Of a DNA stretch of 11,295 nucleotides, positions 1 to 6,834 are shown piece by piece. Source of the DNA: Bacillota bacterium (lineage in GTDB: Bacteria > Bacillota > Clostridia > DSM-8532); the NCBI GenBank assembly GCA_023426765.1, contig JAEZBW010000583.1, forward strand, positions 1-11,295. The letters are read 5' to 3'. Below the pieces are notes generated by a model. The model was not told the origin of the DNA. It did no database searches and worked only from the letters and a program-made list of their open reading frames with translations. Positions within the stretch are counted from its first letter, which is position 1. Each line of letters starts with the position of its first letter. The translations under genes were made by a program, and so were the position numbers.

Positions 1-383
1 CCATCGAGGTGATCAGGACTTCACCTTATCCCGGTTTTCCCACGGATATGCAGCCGCAGCTTGTGGCGGTTTTATCGAAGGCTTCAGGGACCAGCGTGAT
101 GATTGAAACTGTTTTTGAGAACCGATACGGATATGTGGAACAATTAATGCGTATGGGGGCCGATATTGTCGTTCGGGAAAGGGTTGCTGTGGTGAAGGGA
201 GTAAAAAAGCTCACCGGAGCCGAGGTTGAGGCCTGCGATTTAAGGGGGGGCGCGGCCTTGACCATAGCAGCCCTCAGCGCTGAAGGCACCAGCATCATCA
301 ATAATGTCATTCACATTGACAGAGGCTATGAAGCGCTGGAACAGAGTCTTGCCAGCATTGGTGCAGCCATCCGGAGAGAATAA
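1..383 (+). CDS. murA: UDP-N-acetylglucosamine 1-carboxyvinyltransferase, C-terminal part (5' truncated by window)
   Basis: MurA transfers enolpyruvate from PEP to UDP-GlcNAc, the first committed cytoplasmic step of peptidoglycan synthesis. Only the last 126 codons are visible, read in the frame starting at base 3 and ending at TAA 381-383. The piece carries the family's PGFPTDMQPQ block, whose Asp corresponds to the catalytic Asp305 of E. coli MurA. It also has the conserved ETVFENR segment, the DLRGGAAL block and the IDRGYE block near the end, whose Arg is an active-site residue in known MurA enzymes. The C-terminus has normal family length. No convincing terminator follows; the next gene starts about 300 bases on and has its own promoter. 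Bacillota often have two MurA paralogues. The position ahead of divIB fits the copy in the division cluster, but the fragment cannot settle which paralogue it is. Confidence 0.96.
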   Translation, partial: IEVIRTSPYPGFPTDMQPQLVAVLSKASGTSVMIETVFENRYGYVEQLMRMGADIVVRERVAVVKGVKKLTGAEVEACDLRGGAALTIAALSAEGTSIINNVIHIDRGYEALEQSLASIGAAIRRE

Positions 384-680
384 TGAGGTGCGGGCTCATC
401 AAATACTCCGCATATCCGACCAGAGAACGTATTCTGTCTTATGCATGAAAAAGGTAACTGTTCACACCCCAGTAGAGTTAGCGGATGATTTTCAGATACT
501 ACCCGTGAACAATAACTGAGAAAGGCGGAGCTATTACCGGGAAAGCGCGACTTTGTTGCAGGAACCCCCTGAGGTGTGGTATAATCTGTTTCATAAACAC
601 GTGTGCTGTGCCCGCAATCATTTCGGCAAAACCAGGCTTGCCCGGGTTTCAGGTTCGCCGGATAAAGGCAGGGGTAACAA
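384..680. other. Intergenic region between murA and ftsQ
   Basis: Nearly 300 bases without a supportable gene. An open frame from 304 to 519 begins inside murA, has no ribosome-binding site and resembles nothing I know. The only clear signal is the promoter at 556-585. I see no strong hairpin plus T-run after murA, so some read-through into ftsQ is possible. Confidence 0.7.
556..585 (+). promoter_or_regulatory. Sigma-A-type promoter with extended -10, upstream of ftsQ
   Basis: A -35 box TTGCAG (556-561) is followed after 18 bases by a perfect -10 TATAAT (580-585). The -10 is preceded by TG one base away (577-578), giving the extended -10 form TGGTATAAT. The predicted start near 592 leaves a leader of roughly 90 bases before ftsQ. 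It would let the division genes be expressed separately from murA. This is read from consensus only. Confidence 0.65.
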
Positions 681-1454
681 ATGAGAAAGCGTTCAGGCTT
701 GAAAGGTTTATTTATCTTTATTATTCTGACAGGCGTGCTGGCAGCGGTGATAGTGTTTTCGCCGCTGTTTTTGCTGTCCGATATTCAGGTGGTAAATACG
801 CTTACCCATTATGGGCCTGAAAAAATAATTCAGGAGTCCGGTCTTGAAAAAGGGGAGAATGCGCTGCGCTTCATCGGTGGGAGCCTGAAACACCTGCTTG
901 ATTTTCGCATGGGAAAGACCGAAACCCTGGTGGAGAGTTTACCCTGGGTTGAGTCGGCAGAGATCCGGTATCAAATCCCCGGTACAGTTCATATAACGAT
1001 CACCGAAAGAAATGCCATTGCATGGGTTCGTTATATGAGTGATTATCTGCTCATCGATGAACAGGGCTATGTGATGGAAGTTTCTTCCGCTTTGGATGGC
1101 AATTATCCGGAGATCAGAGGTGTCCGGCTGAGCAAATACACTCTGGGTAAAAAGATTGAGACCGAAAAACCCGAAAAACTCGAGTGGCTTGTTGCGTTGC
1201 TGAAAAGCCTGGAGCTGGTGGACAACGATCCCTATCACAGGCTGGGTGAGGTTTTGGACTGGGTGGATTTTCTGCAGGACAGGGAACTGTTCGTTTCGCT
1301 GGATGGAAGAATTACCGCCAAGGTTCAACTGGGCGATGATCTTACATTCAGGCTTTCCTATTTGAAGGAATTATATTACAATTATATCAAGCCCGAAGAA
1401 AAGGGCATGATCGATTTCTTTGATGAGAAATATGCCCGTTTTATTGCGGAATAG
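681..1454 (+). CDS. ftsQ: Cell division protein FtsQ/DivIB
   Basis: A 257-residue bitopic membrane protein of the divisome, called DivIB in Gram-positives, which works with FtsL/DivIC and FtsB at the septum. A basic N-terminus (MRKRSGLKG) precedes one transmembrane helix at about residues 9-31. A POTRA domain follows at about 33-109, with the characteristic LPWVESAEI and PGTVHITITER stretches. The extracytoplasmic FtsQ domain then carries LLIDEQGYVM (about 123-132) and YPEIRGV (142-148). The cytoplasmic N-terminus is very short, as in many clostridia, compared with the longer one of B. subtilis DivIB. The ATG is supported by an AGGGG Shine-Dalgarno six bases upstream. The gene lies between murA and sbp, a usual division-cluster position, and 39 bases separate it from sbp, so the two are probably co-transcribed. 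Confidence 0.93.
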   Translation: MRKRSGLKGLFIFIILTGVLAAVIVFSPLFLLSDIQVVNTLTHYGPEKIIQESGLEKGENALRFIGGSLKHLLDFRMGKTETLVESLPWVESAEIRYQIPGTVHITITERNAIAWVRYMSDYLLIDEQGYVMEVSSALDGNYPEIRGVRLSKYTLGKKIETEKPEKLEWLVALLKSLELVDNDPYHRLGEVLDWVDFLQDRELFVSLDGRITAKVQLGDDLTFRLSYLKELYYNYIKPEEKGMIDFFDEKYARFIAE

Positions 1455-1493
1455 CCCGTTTGCATCAAAGCGGTCGCTTGGGAGGAAAATGGC

Positions 1494-1835
1494 ATGATTC
1501 CTTTGCTTGGTTTGATCCTTGGCTTATTGATTGGCATATTGATTCCTTACAATATTCCCAAAGAATATTCGAACTATGCGGCAGTGGCTATTCTGGCTGC
1601 GTTGGACTCTGTGTTTGGCGGCATGGCTGCAACCCTGAACAATAAGTTCAAGATCAGAGTTTTTCTGTCGGGTTTCTTTGGAAATTCTCTGCTGGCCGCA
1701 TTACTGGCCTTTATCGGGGATCGTCTGGGCATACAGCTGCACCTGGCGGCGGTGTTTGCCTTCGGTAACCGGATATTCCTGAATTTCGGCTATATCCGAA
1801 GAAAGCTGCTTGAAAAAAACACTGAAAATTCATAG
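1494..1835 (+). CDS. sbp: Small basic membrane protein Sbp (DUF1290 family)
   Basis: A 113-residue, very hydrophobic protein of the DUF1290 'small basic protein' family, encoded near divIB and ftsZ in many Bacillota; its biochemical role is not known. The sequence shows about four membrane segments, at roughly residues 3-19, 29-47, 55-77 and 82-98. The conserved NIPKEYSNYAAVAILAALDS region lies at about 20-39, and the tail is basic (IRRKLLEK). The start at 1494 is set by GGGAGG at 1480-1485, eight bases upstream. An earlier ATG at 1489 in another frame stops after two codons. In many relatives one or two DUF881 genes lie between divIB and sbp and ftsA may lie before ftsZ; neither is present here. 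The family call rests on sequence pattern plus position. Confidence 0.88.
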   Translation: MIPLLGLILGLLIGILIPYNIPKEYSNYAAVAILAALDSVFGGMAATLNNKFKIRVFLSGFFGNSLLAALLAFIGDRLGIQLHLAAVFAFGNRIFLNFGYIRRKLLEKNTENS

Positions 1836-1843
1836 CCCTGCGC

Positions 1844-1871
1844 TTGATTTTGTTGCCCATTCAGATATAAT
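1844..1871 (+). promoter_or_regulatory. Sigma-A-type promoter upstream of ftsZ
   Basis: TTGATT (1844-1849) and a perfect TATAAT (1866-1871) are separated by 16 bases. The predicted start near 1878 leaves a leader of about 130 bases before ftsZ. A short dyad (ATTGT, five bases, ACAAT; 1883-1897) that runs into the palindrome ACAATTGT (1893-1900) lies just after the predicted start and could be an operator or a 5' hairpin. The promoter means ftsZ need not depend on the ftsQ transcript. Confidence 0.6.
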
Positions 1872-2007
1872 GATATTAAAGGATTGTTGCACACAATTGT
1901 CGGGTTTACGCTCCAATGGCTATCCTGTGTTTGGTAACAAAACTCCATCTTATGGCATAAGCAATAACAACTTTACATAAGAAAAAAATGAAAAGGGGGA
2001 TACGGGT

Positions 2008-3105
2008 TTGCTGGAATTTGATATTGATATGGAAAACTTTGCCCGCATCAAAGTTGTTGGTGTTGGCGGCGGCGGGAATAATGCGGTAAACCGCATGATC
2101 GACGCGGGTTTGCGCGGTGTCGATTTTATTTCTGTAAATACGGACAAGCAGGCTTTGTTTTTATCGAAAGCCAATACCAAAATTCAAATCGGGGACAAGC
2201 TAACCAAAGGGCTTGGTGCAGGTGCAAACCCCGAAATCGGAGAACGTGCTGCCAATGAAAGCCGCGATGAAATCGCCATGGCCATCAAAGATGCCGATAT
2301 GGTGTTCGTTACCGCAGGCATGGGTGGTGGTACCGGAACAGGCGCGGCCCCCGTTATTGCCCAGATTGCCAAAGAGCTTGGCATTCTTACGGTTGGTGTG
2401 GTGACAAAGCCATTCCTGTTTGAGGGCAGAAAAAGAATGCAGCAGGCCGAACACGGCGTGGAAAACCTGAAAGCCGTTGTTGATACACTGGTTACAATTC
2501 CAAATGACAGGCTTTTACATATTGCCGACAAGAAAACATCCATGCTCGAAGCTTTCAGAATCGCAGACGATGTTCTTCGCCAGGGCGTTCAGGGCATTTC
2601 CGACCTGATTGCCGTTCCGGGCCTGATCAACCTCGATTTTGCCGATGTCAAGGCTGTAATGCGTGAAACCGGTCTGGCTCATATGGGCATTGGTAAGGGA
2701 TCCGGGGAAAGCAAGGCAGAGGATGCAGCGAAACAGGCTATTGCAAGCCCGCTGCTTGAAACCTCCATCGAAGGCGCAAAGGGCGTTCTGCTGAACATCA
2801 CCGGCGGGCCGGATCTCGGCTTGCAGGAGGTTAACATTGCAGCCGAGCTCATTCAGAACTCGGCCGACCCCGAAGCCAACATTATCTTTGGCGCTGTCAT
2901 CGATGAAAACCTGAAGGATGAGATCCTCATCACTGTTATTGCAACCGGCTTTGAAAAGAGCCCGGTTTTGAAAAAGCCCAACAAGCTGCTTGATGCAACC
3001 CCGGCCAGCGAACCGGTTAAGCCTGTTGTAAAGCAGCAAGCCCCGAAGGAAGAGGAAGAAGGCCTGGATATCCCCATATTCCTCAAGAGAAACAGGTTCA
3101 GATAA
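2008..3105 (+). CDS. ftsZ: Cell division GTPase FtsZ
   Basis: The tubulin homologue that polymerises into the cytokinetic Z ring in the cytoplasm. All family landmarks are present in 365 residues. These are the nucleotide-binding GVGGGGNNAVNRM (about 18-30), the tubulin signature GGGTGTG (106-112) and the T7 synergy loop NLDFADVK (208-215), whose Asp210 and Asp213 correspond to the GTPase-activating aspartates of E. coli FtsZ. A variable linker of about 35-40 residues rich in Pro, Lys and Glu is followed by the conserved C-terminal peptide LDIPIFLKRNRFR. That peptide usually binds FtsA, SepF, EzrA or ZapD-type partners. The start is TTG, chosen because AGGGGGA at 1994-2000 sits seven bases upstream and because MLEFDIDMENFA is typical of clostridial FtsZ; the in-frame ATG at 2029 would lose this conserved beginning. 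No ftsA lies upstream, so membrane tethering may depend on SepF or an ftsA elsewhere. Confidence 0.98.
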   Translation: MLEFDIDMENFARIKVVGVGGGGNNAVNRMIDAGLRGVDFISVNTDKQALFLSKANTKIQIGDKLTKGLGAGANPEIGERAANESRDEIAMAIKDADMVFVTAGMGGGTGTGAAPVIAQIAKELGILTVGVVTKPFLFEGRKRMQQAEHGVENLKAVVDTLVTIPNDRLLHIADKKTSMLEAFRIADDVLRQGVQGISDLIAVPGLINLDFADVKAVMRETGLAHMGIGKGSGESKAEDAAKQAIASPLLETSIEGAKGVLLNITGGPDLGLQEVNIAAELIQNSADPEANIIFGAVIDENLKDEILITVIATGFEKSPVLKKPNKLLDATPASEPVKPVVKQQAPKEEEEGLDIPIFLKRNRFR

Positions 3106-3116
3106 TGCATAAAACG

Positions 3117-3149
3117 AAGAGCCGGAGGTTTTGCCCTCTGGCTCTTTTT
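3117..3149. terminator. Rho-independent terminator after ftsZ, probably bidirectional
   Basis: A 12-base-pair stem (3117-3128 with 3135-3146, one G-T wobble) encloses a six-base loop and runs into TTTTT (3145-3149) on the plus strand. Read on the minus strand, the same hairpin is followed by CGTTTT. It can therefore also end the converging minus-strand operon, whose last stop codon is at 3153. Confidence 0.9.
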
Positions 3150-3152
3150 AAG

Positions 3153-3623
3153 TTAAAGCCATAGAATCTCTGCGAAGAATTCCTCCAGTTTCAGGTTTTC
3201 CAGGCAGGCGATGCGGGAGATTTTTAAAGCCCGTGCCTGCTCGCTTTCTTCCGGCCTGCCTTCATGCCGTTGCTGGTACTCCTGTACGGCGCCAATGATG
3301 CGTTCCATGTTTTCGATATTATAGGTAATGACTTCAATCTCGCTTTGATAAAACCGGATCTTTTCCTTCAGTAAAGCCAGAAGCTTTTCCGGATCCAAAT
3401 GATTATCGAAAATGTTTTTAATTTCAGCCAGTGAAAGGCCGACCTTTTTAAAGCCCAGGATTGTGTTCAGTGTGGGAATCTGATCGGGCGAGTAATACCG
3501 GTAGCCGGTGCTTTCGTCGCAATGTTCGGGTTGAAACAACCCCATCTTATCATACAGGTGAAGAGCCCTGACTGAAATATCGAACATCTCGGCAATCTCA
3601 CCAATTTTGAAAAAAACATCCAT
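3153..3623 (-). CDS. MerR-family transcriptional regulator, short form
   Basis: A predicted DNA-binding regulator of 156 residues. The N-terminal winged helix-turn-helix is clear: FFKIGEIAEMFDISVRALHLYD, then the wing motif TGYRYYS and the second helical pair GFKKVGLSLAEIKNIF. A coiled-coil dimerisation helix follows at about residues 78-120. The remaining 35 or so residues form no effector domain I recognise: there is no GyrI-like domain and no cysteine pattern for metal sensing (one Cys lies in the tail). An ATG at 3629 exists, but AGGGGG (3631-3636) lies only one base from it and seven bases from the ATG at 3623, so I place the start at 3623. The gene is 33 bases downstream of the second MutS-like gene on the same strand and is probably co-transcribed. 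MerR proteins often control their own operon, which would make this the regulator of the MutS-like pair; that is inference. Confidence 0.85.
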   Translation of the reverse strand: MDVFFKIGEIAEMFDISVRALHLYDKMGLFQPEHCDESTGYRYYSPDQIPTLNTILGFKKVGLSLAEIKNIFDNHLDPEKLLALLKEKIRFYQSEIEVITYNIENMERIIGAVQEYQQRHEGRPEESEQARALKISRIACLENLKLEEFFAEILWL

Positions 3624-3640
3624 ATCCATACCCCCTAATT

Positions 3641-3675
3641 GGATGTCCCACTCCCATTATACATGAGTGGTGTCC
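3641..3675 (-). repeat. Imperfect inverted repeat at the mutS-like B / merR-like junction
   Basis: CCACTC (3648-3653) pairs with GAGTGG (3665-3670) across an 11-base loop. An outer three-pair GGA/TCC extension (3641-3643 with 3673-3675) follows an asymmetric internal loop. It covers the stop codon of the MutS-like gene and ends five bases before the merR-like Shine-Dalgarno. It could be an mRNA structure or an operator, or chance. Confidence 0.3.
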
Positions 3676-5177
3676 ATAATTATACTGTTGAACAGATCTT
3701 CGCCGAAGCTTGTTCTCATCGGCTCGCCCTCGGAGATGATAAAGGAACGGCTTGCATCTTCATTTCTTCCGGCGCGCAGAAACAGTGCGCTTTCAGATTG
3801 TTCAAGGTATGCCGTCCATGCATATTCAAAAAGGTGTGTGACAAATAAAACCCTCACACCTGCATCTGTGAATGCTGTGATGATATCATGGGCTATTTTC
3901 GAACCTTCTCTTTCGGTGGTGGAAGCAAAGGACTCATTCATCAACAAGAGTGAACAAGGAGTAATGTGATCGATAATCCGTTCCATTCTGACCAGTTCCT
4001 CATCCAGCTTGCCACTGTCCATGCGAATATCCTCTTCCCGAACAAAATGGGTAAAAATCTGATCGCACAAACCAGACCGGAAGCTGTTCGCAGCAACGAA
4101 TAATCCGCATTGCATCATCAGCTGCGCCAACCCAATACTCCTCAGAAAGGTGGATTTTCCGCCCTGATTTGCCCCGGTTATCACAATTAGCTTTCTCCCT
4201 GCGGCGGACAGGTCATTTCCTACCGGCTTTCTCTTTTCGTTCAGTGCCAGACTGAGATCATATAAGCTTGTGAAGGATAACTGTTTTTCTCCCATCGCCT
4301 GTGGATGAGGAAAAGAAACAGGAAAGCCCATTTCACATAATGTAAGGTATAAATGAACACCACCGGAATAAAACCCGGCTTCAAACTGAAGGGCTTCAAA
4401 AAAGCGCATCATCGCCGAGGTAAAATGATTGACAATACGCAGGATACGGATTAAGCCCGCATCTTCGATTTCTCTTGCACTGCTGGCAAGAGAGTAATTA
4501 TTCAATACAATTTCATTCCACATTGCCCCTCTTGAATGCTTCCGACGATTCACCTGATCCGGGGTATCGCGTGATAATTCCCTTAAAACGTACCCTGTCC
4601 CCTTCAGCCCTTTTCCAATTTTTGACCCGAGGATCAGCCGCCCGCCTTCACAAAGATAATTTAATTCAGTAATGTTCTTTTTCACCAATGGAAAGAAGGG
4701 TTCCGGAAAAACCTTTTGAATTCTTTCACAAAAAGCTGTAAGTCCTTTGGATTGAAAGCATTTCTCTTTAGAGCGCAGCAAATCTATCAGTTTTTCGGTT
4801 TTTTGAACCAGGATTTCCAATAAGCCAACGGATTTAAGTACCCTTATCGAAACGGGAACAACTCGGGCATAATTGGGTTGGGTATACTCCCGGTACCGTA
4901 AGGCATCGTTGACCGCTTTTTCAGCAATGTCGTAAATTTCCCGAATAACCGCGGGGTTTTCCATACAGTCCTTCAGGATTTCCTGGCGGTAACGGATCGT
5001 AGCGATATCGGTTCCACCGGACAAAACAACGCTTTTTACAGTTTCGTACAGAAAGAAATTGTTCATGGACATAGCCTGAAACAAAACTTCCAGATTCAAA
5101 TCCTGCAGAAGCTCTTCTTCCTGTACTGTTTTACCTGGTCTTCTTTCATCATCTTCATAAAGCAATTGAACCTTCAT
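3657..5177 (-). CDS. MutS-like ATPase, paralogue B (domain V type, no mismatch-recognition domain)
   Basis: A 506-residue protein with a C-terminal MutS-type ABC ATPase domain. Visible motifs are Walker A GANQGGKST (335-343), the MutS-like IFTHFVREED segment (374-383), Walker B LLLMNE (410-415) running into SFASTT where MutS has GRGTST, and the His switch VTHLFEY (446-452). The N-terminal half is helical and contains IRYRQEILKD (61-70), the counterpart of the start of the MutS core domain. There is no mismatch-binding domain I with its Phe-X-Glu, no connector domain and no Smr nuclease domain as in MutS2. Walker B has Asn414 where canonical MutS has Asp. The start at 5177 is chosen because AAGGAG lies ten bases upstream and MKVQLLYEDD fits a natural beginning; it overlaps the upstream gene by 23 bases, suggesting translational coupling. 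Probably partners paralogue A. Substrate and pathway are unknown; classical mismatch repair is unlikely. Confidence 0.85.
   Translation of the reverse strand: MKVQLLYEDDERRPGKTVQEEELLQDLNLEVLFQAMSMNNFFLYETVKSVVLSGGTDIATIRYRQEILKDCMENPAVIREIYDIAEKAVNDALRYREYTQPNYARVVPVSIRVLKSVGLLEILVQKTEKLIDLLRSKEKCFQSKGLTAFCERIQKVFPEPFFPLVKKNITELNYLCEGGRLILGSKIGKGLKGTGYVLRELSRDTPDQVNRRKHSRGAMWNEIVLNNYSLASSAREIEDAGLIRILRIVNHFTSAMMRFFEALQFEAGFYSGGVHLYLTLCEMGFPVSFPHPQAMGEKQLSFTSLYDLSLALNEKRKPVGNDLSAAGRKLIVITGANQGGKSTFLRSIGLAQLMMQCGLFVAANSFRSGLCDQIFTHFVREEDIRMDSGKLDEELVRMERIIDHITPCSLLLMNESFASTTEREGSKIAHDIITAFTDAGVRVLFVTHLFEYAWTAYLEQSESALFLRAGRNEDASRSFIISEGEPMRTSFGEDLFNSIIMDTTHV
3679..3707 (-). promoter_or_regulatory. 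Possible internal promoter for the merR-like gene
   Basis: The minus strand carries a perfect TATAAT (plus-strand 3679-3684) inside the end of the second MutS-like gene. A weak -35 (TTCGGC, 3702-3707) lies 17 bases upstream. The weak -35 makes this tentative. An imperfect dyad lies just downstream at 3641-3675. Confidence 0.25.
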
Positions 5178-6699
5178 GTTTGATCCGCTCCTTGATCTCC
5201 CGGTAGGTAAGGTGATGCTTTTCAACGATGGTATTGGCATAAGCGTGCCCGTCCGGGTGCTGCCTTCGGATTGTATAGGTGCGTTTTGCCGTGTTTCCGG
5301 ATTCATCAACCTGCGCTGTAAGACTTACCGTCTTGGGGCTGATGTCCGACAACTCATGGATATGTGTGATATACAACACGACACAATCTCTGGAAAGAAA
5401 GGATTCCAGGACTCTTTTTCCCATTACATAGGCATCTTGAGAGGTTGTTGAGGCAAAAAGCTCGTTAATGATGGCAAAACTGTTGCTGCTGCATTGCAAC
5501 AGAATGGTTTTGATCCTGAATAGATCGTCTTTCAGCCTCCCGGCATTGGCGTTAAGGTTCTCTTCCCGGGAAAAGTGGGTGAAAATGCGATCGGGAAGAA
5601 AAAGCTCCGCATTCGCGGCGGGGACGGGGCAGCCTAAACTGGCCAGAAATAGAATTTGCCCGAAAGCCCTGGCAAAGGTTGTTTTGCCGCCCTGGTTCGG
5701 GCCGCATAACACAAATATGCGCTCTTCCTCAGTTAATTCAAAATCATTGGGTATGACCAAGGATGAATTTTGTACCTTATGGGCTAAAGCCAAATCGTAT
5801 CCTGCAGTCACAGCAACATTTTTTCTTACCGGGAATTGAGGAATGCAAAACCGGAAGCCCTTTGCCTTCAGCTTGCTGGTATAGTTCAGGGTACAAAGAT
5901 AGAACTGAAGCTCCCGCTCAAAGCGTGAAACGGTTTCATGCATGAATCCATAGTTTTTATCATGATAACGCTCCAGCATTATAAAACACTCTGGATGCAT
6001 GGTTTGCAGGATATCCGTCATCTTAGTTTCCAACGCGCACATCTCCAGGTTGGTGAATAGTTGTATACTATCATCCATAGAGGGGGTTGTGAAATTCTCA
6101 AAGGTCTTTACCAGTTCGGCGGAATAGTCTGTTTGACAACTGTCGGGCAGAAGGGTGACCTTTCCGCTTTCCACCTCAATGGCATAGTGGATGCCGTCAA
6201 ATACCTGTGCTAAATCTCTGGTTTCTTTCTCCAGATTCCCGAAGGCTTCCGACCGGAGATACTCTGCCAGCCAATGATGAAACAGCTTCAGCGCCCTTGA
6301 TGAGTAGATCGTGTCATTCAGACTTTGGTTTAGGTTTTGAAGTACATCGCAGTAAAGACTGGCAGCATCCAGGTTCCATTTCATTTTTTGATGCTTGTGA
6401 TGCACATCGCGGCTGAACTGCAAATATTCTCGAACCTTCCGCATCTGATGGGAAAAAACCGTCAAATGATCGAACAGGTTCATTTTCTCGAGATCCTGCA
6501 TGACCTCCTGCCGGTAATGGACAGCGGAGGGGCTTGCTAATGGATGATAAAAGAAAGGCTCCAGACGGTATTCTTCGCTTCCATCCACTATTTCACCGAC
6601 AATTTGATCCAGGTTCAGATCCGTGAAAAAATTCGGCATGATACCGTTCTCCAAAGGTTGATCTTCCGGCGTTTCAAATAGAATGCTGCAGAAACTCAC
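5155..6699 (-). CDS. MutS-like ATPase, paralogue A (domain V type, no mismatch-recognition domain)
   Basis: A 514-residue paralogue of the next gene. It has Walker A GPNQGGKTT (333-341), IFTHFSREEN (372-381), Walker B FAIINE (408-413) with FASTT in place of GRGTS, and the His switch YITHIHEL (443-450). A C-terminal stretch near 474-495 (TYTIRRQHPDGHAYANTIVE) resembles the end of MutS ATPase domains. The helical N-terminal half has HYRQEVMQDL (61-70), matching the same position in paralogue B. As in B, there is no domain I, connector or Smr domain, and Walker B Asp is Asn (412). I choose the GTG at 6697-6699 because AAAAGGAG (6708-6715) lies eight bases upstream. The open frame runs on to an ATG at 6846, but that codon lies inside the predicted promoter. 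First ATPase of a minus-strand operon, overlapping B by 23 bases. Annotation pipelines would call it 'DNA mismatch repair protein MutS', which overstates what is known. Confidence 0.85.
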   Translation of the reverse strand: MSFCSILFETPEDQPLENGIMPNFFTDLNLDQIVGEIVDGSEEYRLEPFFYHPLASPSAVHYRQEVMQDLEKMNLFDHLTVFSHQMRKVREYLQFSRDVHHKHQKMKWNLDAASLYCDVLQNLNQSLNDTIYSSRALKLFHHWLAEYLRSEAFGNLEKETRDLAQVFDGIHYAIEVESGKVTLLPDSCQTDYSAELVKTFENFTTPSMDDSIQLFTNLEMCALETKMTDILQTMHPECFIMLERYHDKNYGFMHETVSRFERELQFYLCTLNYTSKLKAKGFRFCIPQFPVRKNVAVTAGYDLALAHKVQNSSLVIPNDFELTEEERIFVLCGPNQGGKTTFARAFGQILFLASLGCPVPAANAELFLPDRIFTHFSREENLNANAGRLKDDLFRIKTILLQCSSNSFAIINELFASTTSQDAYVMGKRVLESFLSRDCVVLYITHIHELSDISPKTVSLTAQVDESGNTAKRTYTIRRQHPDGHAYANTIVEKHHLTYREIKERIKHEGSIAL

Positions 6700-6772
6700 A
6701 ACACGCACTCCTTTTGATATCACAGGCTCCACAGTAAATACCGCAATAAGAATCGTAATTGAATTTCTCCAT
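6674..6772 (-). CDS. Cys-rich 32-codon ORF resembling the N-terminus of a DUF3795-type protein (remnant or leader peptide)
   Basis: An ATG at 6770-6772, preceded by GAGGTGAG a few bases upstream, opens a 32-residue frame beginning MEKFNYDSYCGIYCGACDIK and ending at TGA 6674-6676. The YCGIYCGAC pattern near the start is what I remember of DUF3795-family proteins, which have a Cys-rich N-terminal motif and are normally over 100 residues. After about residue 20 the sequence continues differently (RSACCEFLQHSI) and stops. It overlaps the start of MutS-like paralogue A by 26 bases in another frame. The likeliest reading is the 5' end of a DUF3795 gene fused by deletion to the MutS-like operon. A translated leader coupled to paralogue A is the alternative. 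The homology is from memory and unverified. Confidence 0.5.
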   Translation of the reverse strand: MEKFNYDSYCGIYCGACDIKRSACCEFLQHSI

Positions 6773-6834
6773 AAACTCACCTCAGCGTTATCACATTTAG
6801 TCCCTGATATAACCAAATAAGTTTTGATGATCAG

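Noticed and set aside
304..519. Open frame overlapping the end of murA
   Set aside because: No ribosome-binding site, overlaps murA out of frame, and the predicted peptide has no recognisable features.
2515..3039. 174-codon open frame antisense to ftsZ
   Set aside because: It mirrors the conserved ftsZ coding sequence and shows no start signals; a shadow of codon bias.
3624..3629. ATG at 3629 as start of the merR-like gene
   Set aside because: Only one base separates it from the AGGGGG ribosome-binding site; the ATG two codons later has the proper seven-base spacing.
5178..5309. 44-residue N-terminal extension of MutS-like paralogue B
   Set aside because: It lies wholly inside paralogue A in another frame, is low-complexity Ser/Thr/Arg-rich, and the ATG at 5177 has a good Shine-Dalgarno.
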